A stretch of 17,965 bases of DNA from JACVRX01 sp035697245 (lineage in GTDB: Bacteria; Actinomycetota; Actinomycetes; Jiangellales; Jiangellaceae): contig DASSDH010000085.1 in assembly GCA_035697245.1 (NCBI GenBank), positions 1 through 17,965 of the forward strand. Reading direction: 5' to 3'. This document shows, piece after piece, positions 6,482 to 13,184 of the stretch (position 1 is the stretch's first letter; each line of letters opens with the position of its first letter). The position numbers and the translations under genes were made by a program. Under the pieces are notes generated by a model. The model was not told the DNA's origin. It saw only the letters and a list, made by a program, of their open reading frames with translations, and searched no databases.

Positions 6482-6502
6482 CGGCGCACATCTGGCGCAC
6501 AT
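6482..6502. repeat. integrase arm-type repeat, right
   Basis: Identical over 21 bases and in the same orientation to 1069-1089. It ends 91 bases before the right att copy. It contains two GGCGCACAT units with an 11-base period. Confidence 0.6.
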
Positions 6503-6513
6503 GAGGGTGAGCA

Positions 6514-6533
6514 ACGGCCGGAAACGGCCGGAA
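6514..6533. repeat. tandem ACGGCCGGAA next to the right att site
   Basis: Two perfect 10-base copies are followed by a partial third (ACGTTCGGGG). They lie between the arm repeat and the att core. Directional repeats at this place are often excisionase sites, but no excisionase is identified here. Confidence 0.4.
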
Positions 6534-6593
6534 ACGTTCGGGGGTGTTTGCGCTGGTGAGACGGCGTATCGCGGATGTCAGCGCAGGTAGGGC

Positions 6594-6622
6594 GGACGAG
6601 CTGGCCTATAAGCCGGATTCTG
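6594..6622. repeat. right attachment site inside the rnpB 3' end
   Basis: This copy of the 29-base repeat forms the 3' end of the intact rnpB. It begins with GGACGAGCTGGCC, which on the minus strand is the 3' side of the P1 helix. Confidence 0.75.
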
Positions 6623-6966
6623 TAGCCCGGCGAAGCCGGACTGGCGACCATCCATCTAGGACCACCGTTGCCGATGGTCTCGTGCGGTCTACCCGGGAGC
6701 TCGGGTGGGCCGCCCTCGAACGCTCCCTGTATGACCTTGCTCCAGGTGGGGTTTGCCGAGCCGCCCGGGTCACCCCGGGCGCTGGTGGTCTCTTACACCA
6801 CCGTTTCACCCTTGCCGAGCGCCGAAGCGCCCGGCGGTCTGCTTTCTGTGGCACTGTCCCGCGGGTCGCCCCGGGTGGGCGTTACCCACCACCTTGCCCT
6901 GTGGAGTCCGGACTTTCCTCGGCGGAGCCTTGACGGTTCCGACGCGGCCGCCCGGCCAGCTCGTCC
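6594..6966 (-). ncRNA. rnpB: RNase P RNA, bacterial type A
   Basis: The minus strand carries the universal RNase P RNA motifs in order: GAGGAAAGTCCGG (complement of 6908-6920), ACAGAAAGCAG (complement of 6839-6849) and CAGAATCCGGCTTATAGGCC close to the 3' end. The ends were set from the P1 helix. GGACGAGCTGGCC at the 5' end (complement of 6954-6966) pairs perfectly over 13 bases with GGCCAGCTCGTCC at the 3' end (complement of 6594-6606). The length is about 373 bases; exact mature ends may differ by a few bases. The RNA is the catalytic subunit that removes tRNA 5' leaders. It lies downstream of ppgK on the same strand with a gap of about 27 bases, so its promoter probably lies within ppgK. 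Its 3' end is the attachment site of the element and remains complete. Confidence 0.95.
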
Positions 6967-6993
6967 ACCTCCCATTCTACGTGTCAGTCGGCG

Positions 6994-7758
6994 CTACTCC
7001 GGTGCGCCCTCCACGGCCAGCAGCGCCGCCCCGATGATGCCACCGTCGTTACGTAGTTCGGCGGGAACGATCGGGGTCTGCAGGTCGAGCAGTGGCAGGA
7101 ACTTGTCTGCTTTCTTGCTGACTCCACCACCCACCACGAACAGTTCTGGCGACATCACGAACTCGAGATGTCCATAGAACCCCTGCAAACGCTTCGCCCA
7201 CGCTTGCCAGGACAGGTGTTTCTCCTCGCGAACTGACGCAGCGGCATGCTTCTCGGCTTCCTTACCCCCCTTGAGGTAAAGGTGCCCGAACTCGGTGTTG
7301 GGCAGCAGCGCTCCGTCGAGCAGGACGGCACTGCCGATGCCCGTGCCGAGCGTCGTCAGGACAACCACGCCGTCGACACCCGCCGCTGCTCCGAACCGGC
7401 CCTCCGCAACTCCCGCGGCATCGGCGTCATTGACGACGACGGCGGGCTGGCCGGTTCGTCGCCGAAGCTCTGACTGCAGGTCCACGCCGATCCAGGACTT
7501 GTCCACGTTGGCAGCGGAGCGGACCACGCCGTGGTGGACGACGCCCGGAAATGCGCAGCCGAACGGCTTGTCCCAGTCGAACTTGGCCAAAATCTCGAGG
7601 ACGATGTCGATGACGTTCTCGGGATTGGACACCTCCGGGGTCTCGATCCGCACTCGCTCGGCGGTGAACCCGCCCTGCCGCATGTCGACCGGCGCACCCT
7701 TGATACCGCTGCCGCCGATATCGATCCCGAAACCCTGCCCGCTGTCGCTTCCCGCCAT
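6994..7758 (-). CDS. ppgK: polyphosphate glucokinase
   Basis: 254 residues from ATG 7758 to the stop at 6994, the usual length for actinobacterial strictly or partly polyphosphate-dependent glucokinases of the ROK/hexokinase superfamily. GIDIGGSGIKG (residues 11-21) is the phosphate-binding loop. VVNDADAAG holds the catalytic Asp (about 111) and LGTGIGSA (from about 137) is the second phosphate loop. TEFGHL (155-160) and the adjacent YLKGGKEAEKHAA, SWQAWAKRL match PpgK closely. It phosphorylates glucose in the cytosol using polyphosphate or ATP. I prefer the ATG at 7758 over a longer reading because the family begins shortly before the DIGG loop. It is divergent from the chelatase gene (about 50 bases apart) and lies upstream of rnpB. 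Confidence 0.92.
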   Translation of the reverse strand: MAGSDSGQGFGIDIGGSGIKGAPVDMRQGGFTAERVRIETPEVSNPENVIDIVLEILAKFDWDKPFGCAFPGVVHHGVVRSAANVDKSWIGVDLQSELRRRTGQPAVVVNDADAAGVAEGRFGAAAGVDGVVVLTTLGTGIGSAVLLDGALLPNTEFGHLYLKGGKEAEKHAAASVREEKHLSWQAWAKRLQGFYGHLEFVMSPELFVVGGGVSKKADKFLPLLDLQTPIVPAELRNDGGIIGAALLAVEGAPE

Positions 7759-7808
7759 GACTCCAGCATTCCCGACGCTTGGGAAGACAACCAGGGCATG
7801 CTGATGCC

Positions 7809-8489
7809 GTGGACGACGCCCCAGCTCTGGTCGCGTGCTCACACGGCACCCGCGACATCGCTGGCCGTCGAGTCGTCGACGATCTCAGGTCGGCGGTTGC
7901 GGCCGCACGACCCGGCCTGCGGATCGTCGAGGCCTACGTCGACGTCCAGCAGCCCGAGCTGTCCGACGCGCTATCCGACGTCGGGGCGGCGGTGGTCGTG
8001 CCGGTGCTGCTCTCGTCGGGCTATCACGTCCATGTAGACATCGCCGCCGCGGTCGCCACCGCAGGACCGGAGGTTCGCATGACCGCGGCGTTGGGCCCGG
8101 ACCCGGCCCTCGTGGACGTGCTGGGGGAGCGCCTCGGCGCCGCGGTTGTCTCCTGCGACGACCCAGTTGTGCTCGCCGCCGCGGGTTCCTCGGACCGGAG
8201 AGCGGTCACCGATGTGGAGCGCACGGCGAGCGCCCTGACCGCGCGGATCGGCCGACCGGTTGTTGCGACGTACGTCTCCGCTGCTGAGCCTCGCGTCGAC
8301 GCAGCCGTCGCCCAGCTGCGGTCAGAAGGTCGCCGAGTCGCGATTGCGACCTACCTGTTGGCACCTGGGTTCTTCCACGACCAGCTTCGCAACGCCGGTG
8401 CTGACGTCGTCACCGGACCGCTACTGCCCCATCCGGCGATAACCCGGTTGGTACTGCGCCGCTATGACCAGGCGCTCAGGGCAGGGTGA
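7809..8489 (+). CDS. CbiX/SirB-type sirohydrochlorin chelatase
   Basis: 226 residues with two repeated chelatase half-domains, as in CbiX/SirB proteins that insert cobalt or iron into sirohydrochlorin (cobalamin or siroheme synthesis). The first half has LVACSHGTRD, with the catalytic His at residue 12, and VVVPVLLSSGYHVHVDI, with metal-facing His at about 73 and 75. The second half repeats the fold: VVLAAAGSSDRRA, then IATYLLAPGFFHDQL. In this half the SHG becomes GSS, as is usual for such proteins in which only one half is catalytic. I chose GTG 7809; a TTG at 7779 is also in frame. The last 14 bases overlap the end of map, which is convergent. Which metal is used cannot be told from the sequence. 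Confidence 0.85.
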   Translation: MDDAPALVACSHGTRDIAGRRVVDDLRSAVAAARPGLRIVEAYVDVQQPELSDALSDVGAAVVVPVLLSSGYHVHVDIAAAVATAGPEVRMTAALGPDPALVDVLGERLGAAVVSCDDPVVLAAAGSSDRRAVTDVERTASALTARIGRPVVATYVSAAEPRVDAAVAQLRSEGRRVAIATYLLAPGFFHDQLRNAGADVVTGPLLPHPAITRLVLRRYDQALRAG

Positions 8490-9342
8490 GGATCTCGACG
8501 CCGCTGTCGGTCACCAGCACCGTGTGCTCGAACTGGGCCGACCGGCGGCCGTCTCGGGTGAGGACGGTCCAGCCGTCGTCCCACATTCGCCACTCGTGCG
8601 TGCCCAGATTGAGCATCGGCTCGATGGTGAACGTCATGCCCGGCTCGAGCACCGTCGTCGCCGACGGATCGTCGTAGTGCGGGACGACCAGGCCCGAATG
8701 GAAAGCGGTGCCGATGCCATGTCCGGTGAAGTCGCGCACCACCCCGTACCCGAACCGTCGGGCATATGACTCGATGACCCGGCCGATCACGTTGAGGGTT
8801 CGTCCGGGCTCGACAGCATGCACGCCCCGCAGCATCGCTGCCCGGGTCCGCTCGACCAGCAGCCGCGACTCCTCGTCGACGTCTCCGACCAGGTAGGTCG
8901 CGTCGGTGTCGCCGTGAACCCCGTCACGAAATGCGGTGATGTCGATGTTGACGATGTCGCCGTCCTGCAGGACGGTCGAGTCTGGGATGCCGTGGCAGAT
9001 CACCTCGTTGACGCTCGTGCACAACGACTTCGGGAAAGCCGGCCCGCGGCCGGAGCCGGGATATCCGAGCGTGGATGGGTAGGCGCCGTGGTCGCACAGG
9101 AACTCGTGTCCGACCCGATCCAGCTCGTCGGTGGTCACGCCGGGCTGGATATGCCGCGCGACTTCCACCATTGCCTGGGCGGCGAGCCGGCCGGCGGCCC
9201 GCATGCGTTCGATCGTGTCGGCGTCCTTGACCTCCGATGCTCCGTCTCGCTCGGCCCGGCTACGTCCGACGTAATCGGGTCGTGCGATCTGCGCCGGCAC
9301 CTCTCGGATCGGCGAGAGCTGTCCAGGCCGCACAGGTGGCAT
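8476..9342 (-). CDS. map: methionine aminopeptidase, type I
   Basis: 288 residues from ATG 9342. All metal ligands of the family are visible: D134 in VNIDITAF, D145 in HGDTDATY, H208 in TGHGIGTAFH, E241 in TIEPML and E272 in QFEHTV. The substrate-contacting His 117 lies in EVICHGIP. The N-terminal extension of about 40 residues (PPVRPGQLSPIREVP) is typical of one class of actinobacterial MetAP, whose PxRPG-type motif resembles an SH3-binding linker. It removes the initiator Met from new proteins in the cytosol. No clear ribosome-binding site precedes the ATG, so it may be leaderless or start differently. It is divergent from the 67-residue gene, 38 bases away. Confidence 0.95.
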   Translation of the reverse strand: MPPVRPGQLSPIREVPAQIARPDYVGRSRAERDGASEVKDADTIERMRAAGRLAAQAMVEVARHIQPGVTTDELDRVGHEFLCDHGAYPSTLGYPGSGRGPAFPKSLCTSVNEVICHGIPDSTVLQDGDIVNIDITAFRDGVHGDTDATYLVGDVDEESRLLVERTRAAMLRGVHAVEPGRTLNVIGRVIESYARRFGYGVVRDFTGHGIGTAFHSGLVVPHYDDPSATTVLEPGMTFTIEPMLNLGTHEWRMWDDGWTVLTRDGRRSAQFEHTVLVTDSGVEILTLP

Positions 9343-9380
9343 GGTGGGAAGTCTAAAAAGCGTGTTGAGGAGGTGCTTCG

Positions 9381-9584
9381 GTGAGCGAGGCGTACTACTG
9401 GTGTCTCGACCACGAGCGGGTGGAGGGTGAAGACGGCTGCCCGAACTACCGCCGGATGGGGCCGTACGCGACAGTACAGGAGGCCGAGGGCGCCCTGGAC
9501 CGGGCCCGCGCGCGGACCGCGGAGTGGGACGCCCGAGAGCAGGCAGAAGACGAGTGGGGCGACAACGGGTCCGCTCAGCGATAA
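9381..9584 (+). CDS. small conserved-type actinobacterial protein, unknown function
   Basis: 67 residues, from GTG 9381 with a strong GAGGAGG 8 bases upstream, to TAA 9582-9584. The sequence begins SEAYYWCLDHERVEGEDGCP and is followed by an RMGPYATVQEAEGALDRARA helix and an acidic tail. The Cys/His pair near the N-terminus (WCLDH, GCP) and the YATVQEAEGAL element are recognisable as the kind of small protein found next to map in actinomycetes, where the function is unknown. The last 10 bases overlap the end of panB on the other strand. Confidence 0.8.
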   Translation: MSEAYYWCLDHERVEGEDGCPNYRRMGPYATVQEAEGALDRARARTAEWDAREQAEDEWGDNGSAQR

Positions 9585-10411
9585 GAGTGCTCGTCATCGG
9601 GGAACGAACCGGACACCACATCGGATGCGAATGCCTTGGTCGCCTCCAGCAGCGTGCCGCGCAGGTTGCCATAAGTCTTGACGAACTTCGGGAGACGGCC
9701 AGTGCGAAGCCCAGCCATGTCCTGCCAGACCAGTACCTGAGCGTCGCAGTCGGGCCCCGCTCCGATCCCGATCGTGGGAATCGATAAGGCACCGGTGACT
9801 TGTCGCGCCACCTCGCTGGTGACCATTTCGAGCACGACGGCGAAGGCTCCTGCACGCTCGAGCGCCTTCGCCGCGTCCAGCACCCGCGGGCCGTCGTCTC
9901 CACGGCCCTGCACGCGGTAACCGCCTAGTGCGTTGACGCTCTGCGGAGTGAAGCCGACATGCCCCATGACCGGGATGCCGGCATCGACGATCCTCCGCAC
10001 TGCCGGCGCCACCGGTACTCCGCCTTCGAGCTTGACCGCTTGGACGCCGGCCTCCTTCATGAACCGAATAGCCGTTTCGAGCGCTTGTTCGGGCCCCAGC
10101 TGGTACGAACCGAACGGTAGGTCGCCAATGATGAGTGCCCGCCGGGTGGATCGCACGACGGCCCGGGCCAGCGGGATGAGTTCGTCGACCGTGACCGGAA
10201 CGGTGTCGGCGTGCCCGTAGACGTTGTTGGCCGCCGAATCGCCGACCAGCAGCACGGGAATGCCGGCTTCGTCGAATACTTCGGCGGTGTACATGTCGTA
10301 CGAGGTGAGCATGGGCCAGCGCTCGGAGCGCTGTTTGGCCATTTTCAGGTCGCGGATAGTCACGCGACGGGAGAGCTGTCCGCCGTAGAGCGGCGCCGAC
10401 TCCTGGGTCAT
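9575..10411 (-). CDS. panB: 3-methyl-2-oxobutanoate hydroxymethyltransferase
   Basis: 278 residues from ATG 10411, with GAGGAG 6 bases upstream, so the longer in-frame reading is not needed. This enzyme adds a hydroxymethyl group from methylene-tetrahydrofolate to 2-oxoisovalerate, the first committed step of pantothenate and CoA synthesis. Family motifs: LTSYDMYTAEVFDEAGIPVL, VGDSAANNVYGH with metal-ligand D58, IGDLPFGSY with D97, VKLEGG with E129, MGHVGFTPQSVN, and LEMVTSEVARQVT with the catalytic Glu about residue 195. IPTIGIGAGPDCDAQVLVWQ is the conserved C-terminal segment. No panC or panD is in the window. A 10-base palindrome (CGAGGCCTCG, 10429-10438) lies in its leader. Confidence 0.95.
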   Translation of the reverse strand: MTQESAPLYGGQLSRRVTIRDLKMAKQRSERWPMLTSYDMYTAEVFDEAGIPVLLVGDSAANNVYGHADTVPVTVDELIPLARAVVRSTRRALIIGDLPFGSYQLGPEQALETAIRFMKEAGVQAVKLEGGVPVAPAVRRIVDAGIPVMGHVGFTPQSVNALGGYRVQGRGDDGPRVLDAAKALERAGAFAVVLEMVTSEVARQVTGALSIPTIGIGAGPDCDAQVLVWQDMAGLRTGRLPKFVKTYGNLRGTLLEATKAFASDVVSGSFPDDEHSYR

Positions 10412-10499
10412 CGGAACTCCTCGTGTCTCGAGGCCTCGGGAAGGTCCCCTGACACCACCAATCCTCCCACGTTCCGCCGCCATCGCTACCTAACGGGCG

Positions 10500-10513
10500 T
10501 CGACACACGTCGA
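10500..10513. promoter_or_regulatory. palindrome in the panB/aquaporin divergent promoter region
   Basis: TCGAC (10500-10504) and GTCGA (10509-10513) are exact inverted arms around ACAC, roughly midway between the two divergent start codons (10411 and 10591). It is a candidate operator. No regulator is known from the sequence. Confidence 0.3.
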
Positions 10514-10590
10514 TCCAGGGGTACTGCAGTCGCTACGGCGGGAGGGCTAGCCTGGGCCGGAATTGACGCTTGATCGATCGGAGTTCGCCC

Positions 10591-11286
10591 ATGCCGGACA
10601 CGTGGATCCGTAATGCCGTCACAGAAGCACTCGGGGTGTTCGCTCTGTGTTTCATCGGCATCATGGCCATCAACAGCGCAGCCGATCTCACCGGCATCGC
10701 CTTGGCGCACGGCCTCGCGATTGCGGTGATGGTCGCGGCGCTTGGGCACGTGTCGGGTGGACATTTCAACCCCGCCATCACGCTCGGTCTGTTTCTCGGC
10801 CGCAAGATTGACCTACCGATGGCTGGTGTGTACTGGGCGGCGCAGCTGCTCGGCGGGGTCATCGCGTCAGTGGTGGTGCTGCTGACGCTAAACCGTGAAG
10901 CGGTGGCCAACGGCACGCCGACCTTGGCCCCGGACATAAACGTCCTCGTCGGCATCGTGCTCGAGATGATCGCCACGTTCTTCCTGGTTCTCGTGGTGTA
11001 CGGCACCGTCGTCGATCGCCGCGCGCCGGCGTCGGTGTACCCGTTCGCGATCGGCCTGACCATCACCGCTGGCATCCTGGCCATCGGCGCATTCACCGGC
11101 GGTGCCCTCAACCCTGCACGCGGTTTCGGCCCGGCGCTGGTGGGCGGCGTGTGGGGCGGCACCCTGGCCTGGCTGATCGGGCCGCTTCTTGGTGGGGTGG
11201 CGGCGTGGGCGCTGCATACCTACGTGCTCATGCCGCGGGAGGAACCCGAGTCGATCGCCGAGTCCGGCCGCCGCGAAGACGTCTGA
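10591..11286 (+). CDS. aquaporin / MIP-family channel
   Basis: 231 residues from ATG 10591 (GGAG about 8 bases upstream). The protein has six membrane spans and the two half-helices that define the family: GHVSGGHFNPAITLGL with the first NPA, and GGALNPARGFGPALVG with the second NPA followed by the selectivity-filter Arg. The fold is a duplicated three-helix unit; VTEALGVFALCFIGIMAINS is span 1 and VLEMIATFFLVLVVYGTVVD span 4. The compact loop after the second NPA, without the extra Asp of glycerol facilitators (GFGP rather than RDxGP), favours a water channel of the AqpZ type. Substrate is inferred. The C-terminal tail (REEPESIAESGRRED) is acidic and cytosolic. It ends 2 bases before the end of nadE, which is convergent. 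Confidence 0.92.
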   Translation: MPDTWIRNAVTEALGVFALCFIGIMAINSAADLTGIALAHGLAIAVMVAALGHVSGGHFNPAITLGLFLGRKIDLPMAGVYWAAQLLGGVIASVVVLLTLNREAVANGTPTLAPDINVLVGIVLEMIATFFLVLVVYGTVVDRRAPASVYPFAIGLTITAGILAIGAFTGGALNPARGFGPALVGGVWGGTLAWLIGPLLGGVAAWALHTYVLMPREEPESIAESGRREDV

Positions 11287-11288
11287 GG

Positions 11289-13064
11289 TCAGAGGGAGGG
11301 TTCCTTCCACGAACTGGTGATGGGAACCCGGCGGTCGCGGCCGAAGTTGCGGGCAGTGATCTTCGGGCCGGGTGGAAACTGCCGGCGCTTGTACTCGGCG
11401 GCATCCACCATTCTGATGACCCGGCGGACCAGTTCGGAATCGAAGCCGGCGGCCACCAGGTCGGCCGAGCTGCGGTCTTGCTCGACGTAGTCGTCGAGGA
11501 TGTCGTCCAGTACGGCGTAGTCGGGTAGCGAGTCCGCGTCGAGCTGGCCAGGGCGCAGCTCGGCGCTGGGCGGCTTGTCGATCGACCCCTGGGGGAGCGG
11601 CGGGATCTTGCCGCTCTCCTGGGCGGCCGCGTTCCGCCATCGGGCCAGTTCCCAGACCAGCGTCTTCGGCACGTCCTTCAGCGGTGCGTAGCCGCCGACG
11701 GCGTCGCCGTAGATCGTGGAGTAGCCGACTGCGAGCTCGCTCTTGTTGCCGGTCGCGAGAACCAGGTGCCCGTACTGGTTGGACAGACCCATCAGCGTGA
11801 CTCCCCGCACCCGAGCTTGCAGGTTTTCCTCAGCCAGGCCGGTGAGTTCGATGTTGTCGAGAAACGCCTTCACCATCGGAGCAATCGGGATGGTCGAGTA
11901 ACGCAGCCCGGTGCGATCGGCGAGATCCCGCGCATCGGACTTGGAGTGCTCTGATGAGTAGCTGCTGGGCATCGACACCCCGTACACGTTCTGGGCGCCG
12001 ATGGCGTCGCAGGCGATCGCGGCGACCAGCGCCGAGTCGATCCCACCGGACAGGCCGAACACCACAGACCGAAAGCCGTTCTTGTGCACGTAGTCGCGAA
12101 GGCCGGTGACGACTGCCGCGTAGACCTCCCCCTGGTCGGAGATCCGGGGCGCCACTCCGGCCGGCTCGGGGGTGTACGGCGCCAGCCACTCCGTCGACAG
12201 CACGCTCCGTCGCACCAGATAGTCCGCTGCGAACTCATGAGATGTCTCGCCGACAGCGGGTCCAGCGGCTGTCGCCGCCGGAAGGTCCAGGTCGACAGTC
12301 AGGCAGCCGTCCTCGAACTGCGGCGCCCGAGCCAGGACAGCACCGTCGGCGCCGACCACGAGGGAGTCGCCGTCGAAAACCAGCTCGTCCTGACCGCCGA
12401 CCATGTTGACGTACGCCAGAACGCAACCCGCTTGTGCGGCGCGTCGACCACACAGGTCGAGACGGGCGTCGTCCTTGTTGCGTTCGTAGGGCGAACCGTT
12501 GACGACGACGAGCAGGCCGGCACCCGCCGCCCGGGTGGCAGCGACCGGTCCGCCCTCTTGCCAGAGGTCCTCGCAGATCGCCAGCGCCACGTCGATCCCG
12601 TGCAGCCGCACGATGCTCAGATGGTCGCCCGGGACGAAGTGCCGGAACTCGTCGAAGACTCCGTAGTTCGGCAGATGGTGCTTCGCCTGGGTGGTGACCA
12701 CCCGTCCCCCGTGGAGGAGGGCAACGGTGTTCTGCGGTGATCCCTTGGGCCGGCCGAGCCCCTGCGTGTGGGCTGCGTCATCGTCACGGTCCAGGTACCC
12801 GACGACGACCGCAACCTGGCCGAGCCCTTCTGCCGCGAGCCGGGTCGCCAGTGTGGCCAGTGTGCGGCGAGAGGCCTCGACGAACGATCCACGCAGCGCG
12901 AGGTCTTCGACCGGGTATCCGGTCAAGACCATCTCCGGGAACGCGACGACATGCGCCCCGCGGTCCGCGGCATGTGCGGTGAACCGCAGCACCAGATCGG
13001 CGTTGGCCTCCAGCGCCCCGACGGTCGGATTGACTTGAGCGAGGGCGAGACGGATCTGTGGCAC
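11289..13064 (-). CDS. nadE: glutamine-dependent NAD+ synthetase
   Basis: 591 residues from GTG 13064 (GAGGA just upstream) to the stop at 11289, a normal length for the two-domain enzyme. The N-terminal nitrilase-like amidase domain has the Glu-Lys-Cys triad: E44 in FPEMVLTGYP, K128 in TQAKHHLPNYGVFDE and C164 in LAICEDLWQEGG. It releases ammonia from glutamine. The C-terminal synthetase domain has the ATP pyrophosphatase loop FGLSGGIDSAL (SGGIDS at 339-344), followed by MPSSYSSEHS, LATGNKSELAVGYSTIYGD and the NFGRDRRVPIT end. The protein makes NAD+ from nicotinic acid adenine dinucleotide. It is divergent from glnA, so both glutamine supply and use start from the same intergenic region. Much longer open frames extend it upstream through the opposite strand of glnA; these are shadows. 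Confidence 0.95.
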   Translation of the reverse strand: MPQIRLALAQVNPTVGALEANADLVLRFTAHAADRGAHVVAFPEMVLTGYPVEDLALRGSFVEASRRTLATLATRLAAEGLGQVAVVVGYLDRDDDAAHTQGLGRPKGSPQNTVALLHGGRVVTTQAKHHLPNYGVFDEFRHFVPGDHLSIVRLHGIDVALAICEDLWQEGGPVAATRAAGAGLLVVVNGSPYERNKDDARLDLCGRRAAQAGCVLAYVNMVGGQDELVFDGDSLVVGADGAVLARAPQFEDGCLTVDLDLPAATAAGPAVGETSHEFAADYLVRRSVLSTEWLAPYTPEPAGVAPRISDQGEVYAAVVTGLRDYVHKNGFRSVVFGLSGGIDSALVAAIACDAIGAQNVYGVSMPSSYSSEHSKSDARDLADRTGLRYSTIPIAPMVKAFLDNIELTGLAEENLQARVRGVTLMGLSNQYGHLVLATGNKSELAVGYSTIYGDAVGGYAPLKDVPKTLVWELARWRNAAAQESGKIPPLPQGSIDKPPSAELRPGQLDADSLPDYAVLDDILDDYVEQDRSSADLVAAGFDSELVRRVIRMVDAAEYKRRQFPPGPKITARNFGRDRRVPITSSWKEPSL

Positions 13065-13145
13065 GTCCTCGAGCGTACGGCTCTCCGACCTGCGCCAAGC
13101 CGTCGACGAGGCTTTCGACCGCCGAGACCGGCGTTGATCCCCGCG

Positions 13146-13161
13146 GAAACGCGTACGTAAC
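13146..13161 (+). promoter_or_regulatory. possible GlnR-type half-sites upstream of glnA
   Basis: GAAAC (13146-13150) and GTAAC (13157-13161) are separated by 6 bases and lie 24 bases before the glnA ATG. These match the two half-site types (GaAAC and gTnAC, 6-base spacing) of the actinobacterial nitrogen regulator GlnR, although the flanking half-sites are not good. A GlnR gene is not in the window. Confidence 0.25.
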
Positions 13162-13184
13162 CTGGCTCGGCCAGACTCGGCATC

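Larger units (their letters stand above)
984..6622. mobile_element. rnpB-integrated element with tyrosine integrase (decayed islet)
   Basis: The element is bounded by two copies of a 29-base sequence (984-1012 and 6594-6622, two mismatches). The right copy is the 3' end of rnpB. The integrase gene lies next to the left end, as expected for integrase-encoding elements. A perfect 21-base repeat lies just inside each end. Contents, in minus-strand order from the right: 139-residue unknown protein, PIG-V-like glycosyltransferase, methyltransferase, truncated transposase, XRE regulator and integrase, plus one plus-strand membrane protein. No replication, FtsK/TraB-type transfer, relaxase or phage structural gene is visible. 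The integrase and the membrane protein are both frameshifted. I infer a small integrative islet that has lost autonomy. It could instead be a remnant of a larger conjugative element trimmed by deletion, which the IS fragment inside would fit. Confidence 0.75.

Noticed and set aside
6591..6968. tRNA or tmRNA as the element's attachment gene.
   Set aside because: The sequence at the right end carries RNase P RNA motifs, not a tRNA cloverleaf or a tmRNA tag frame.
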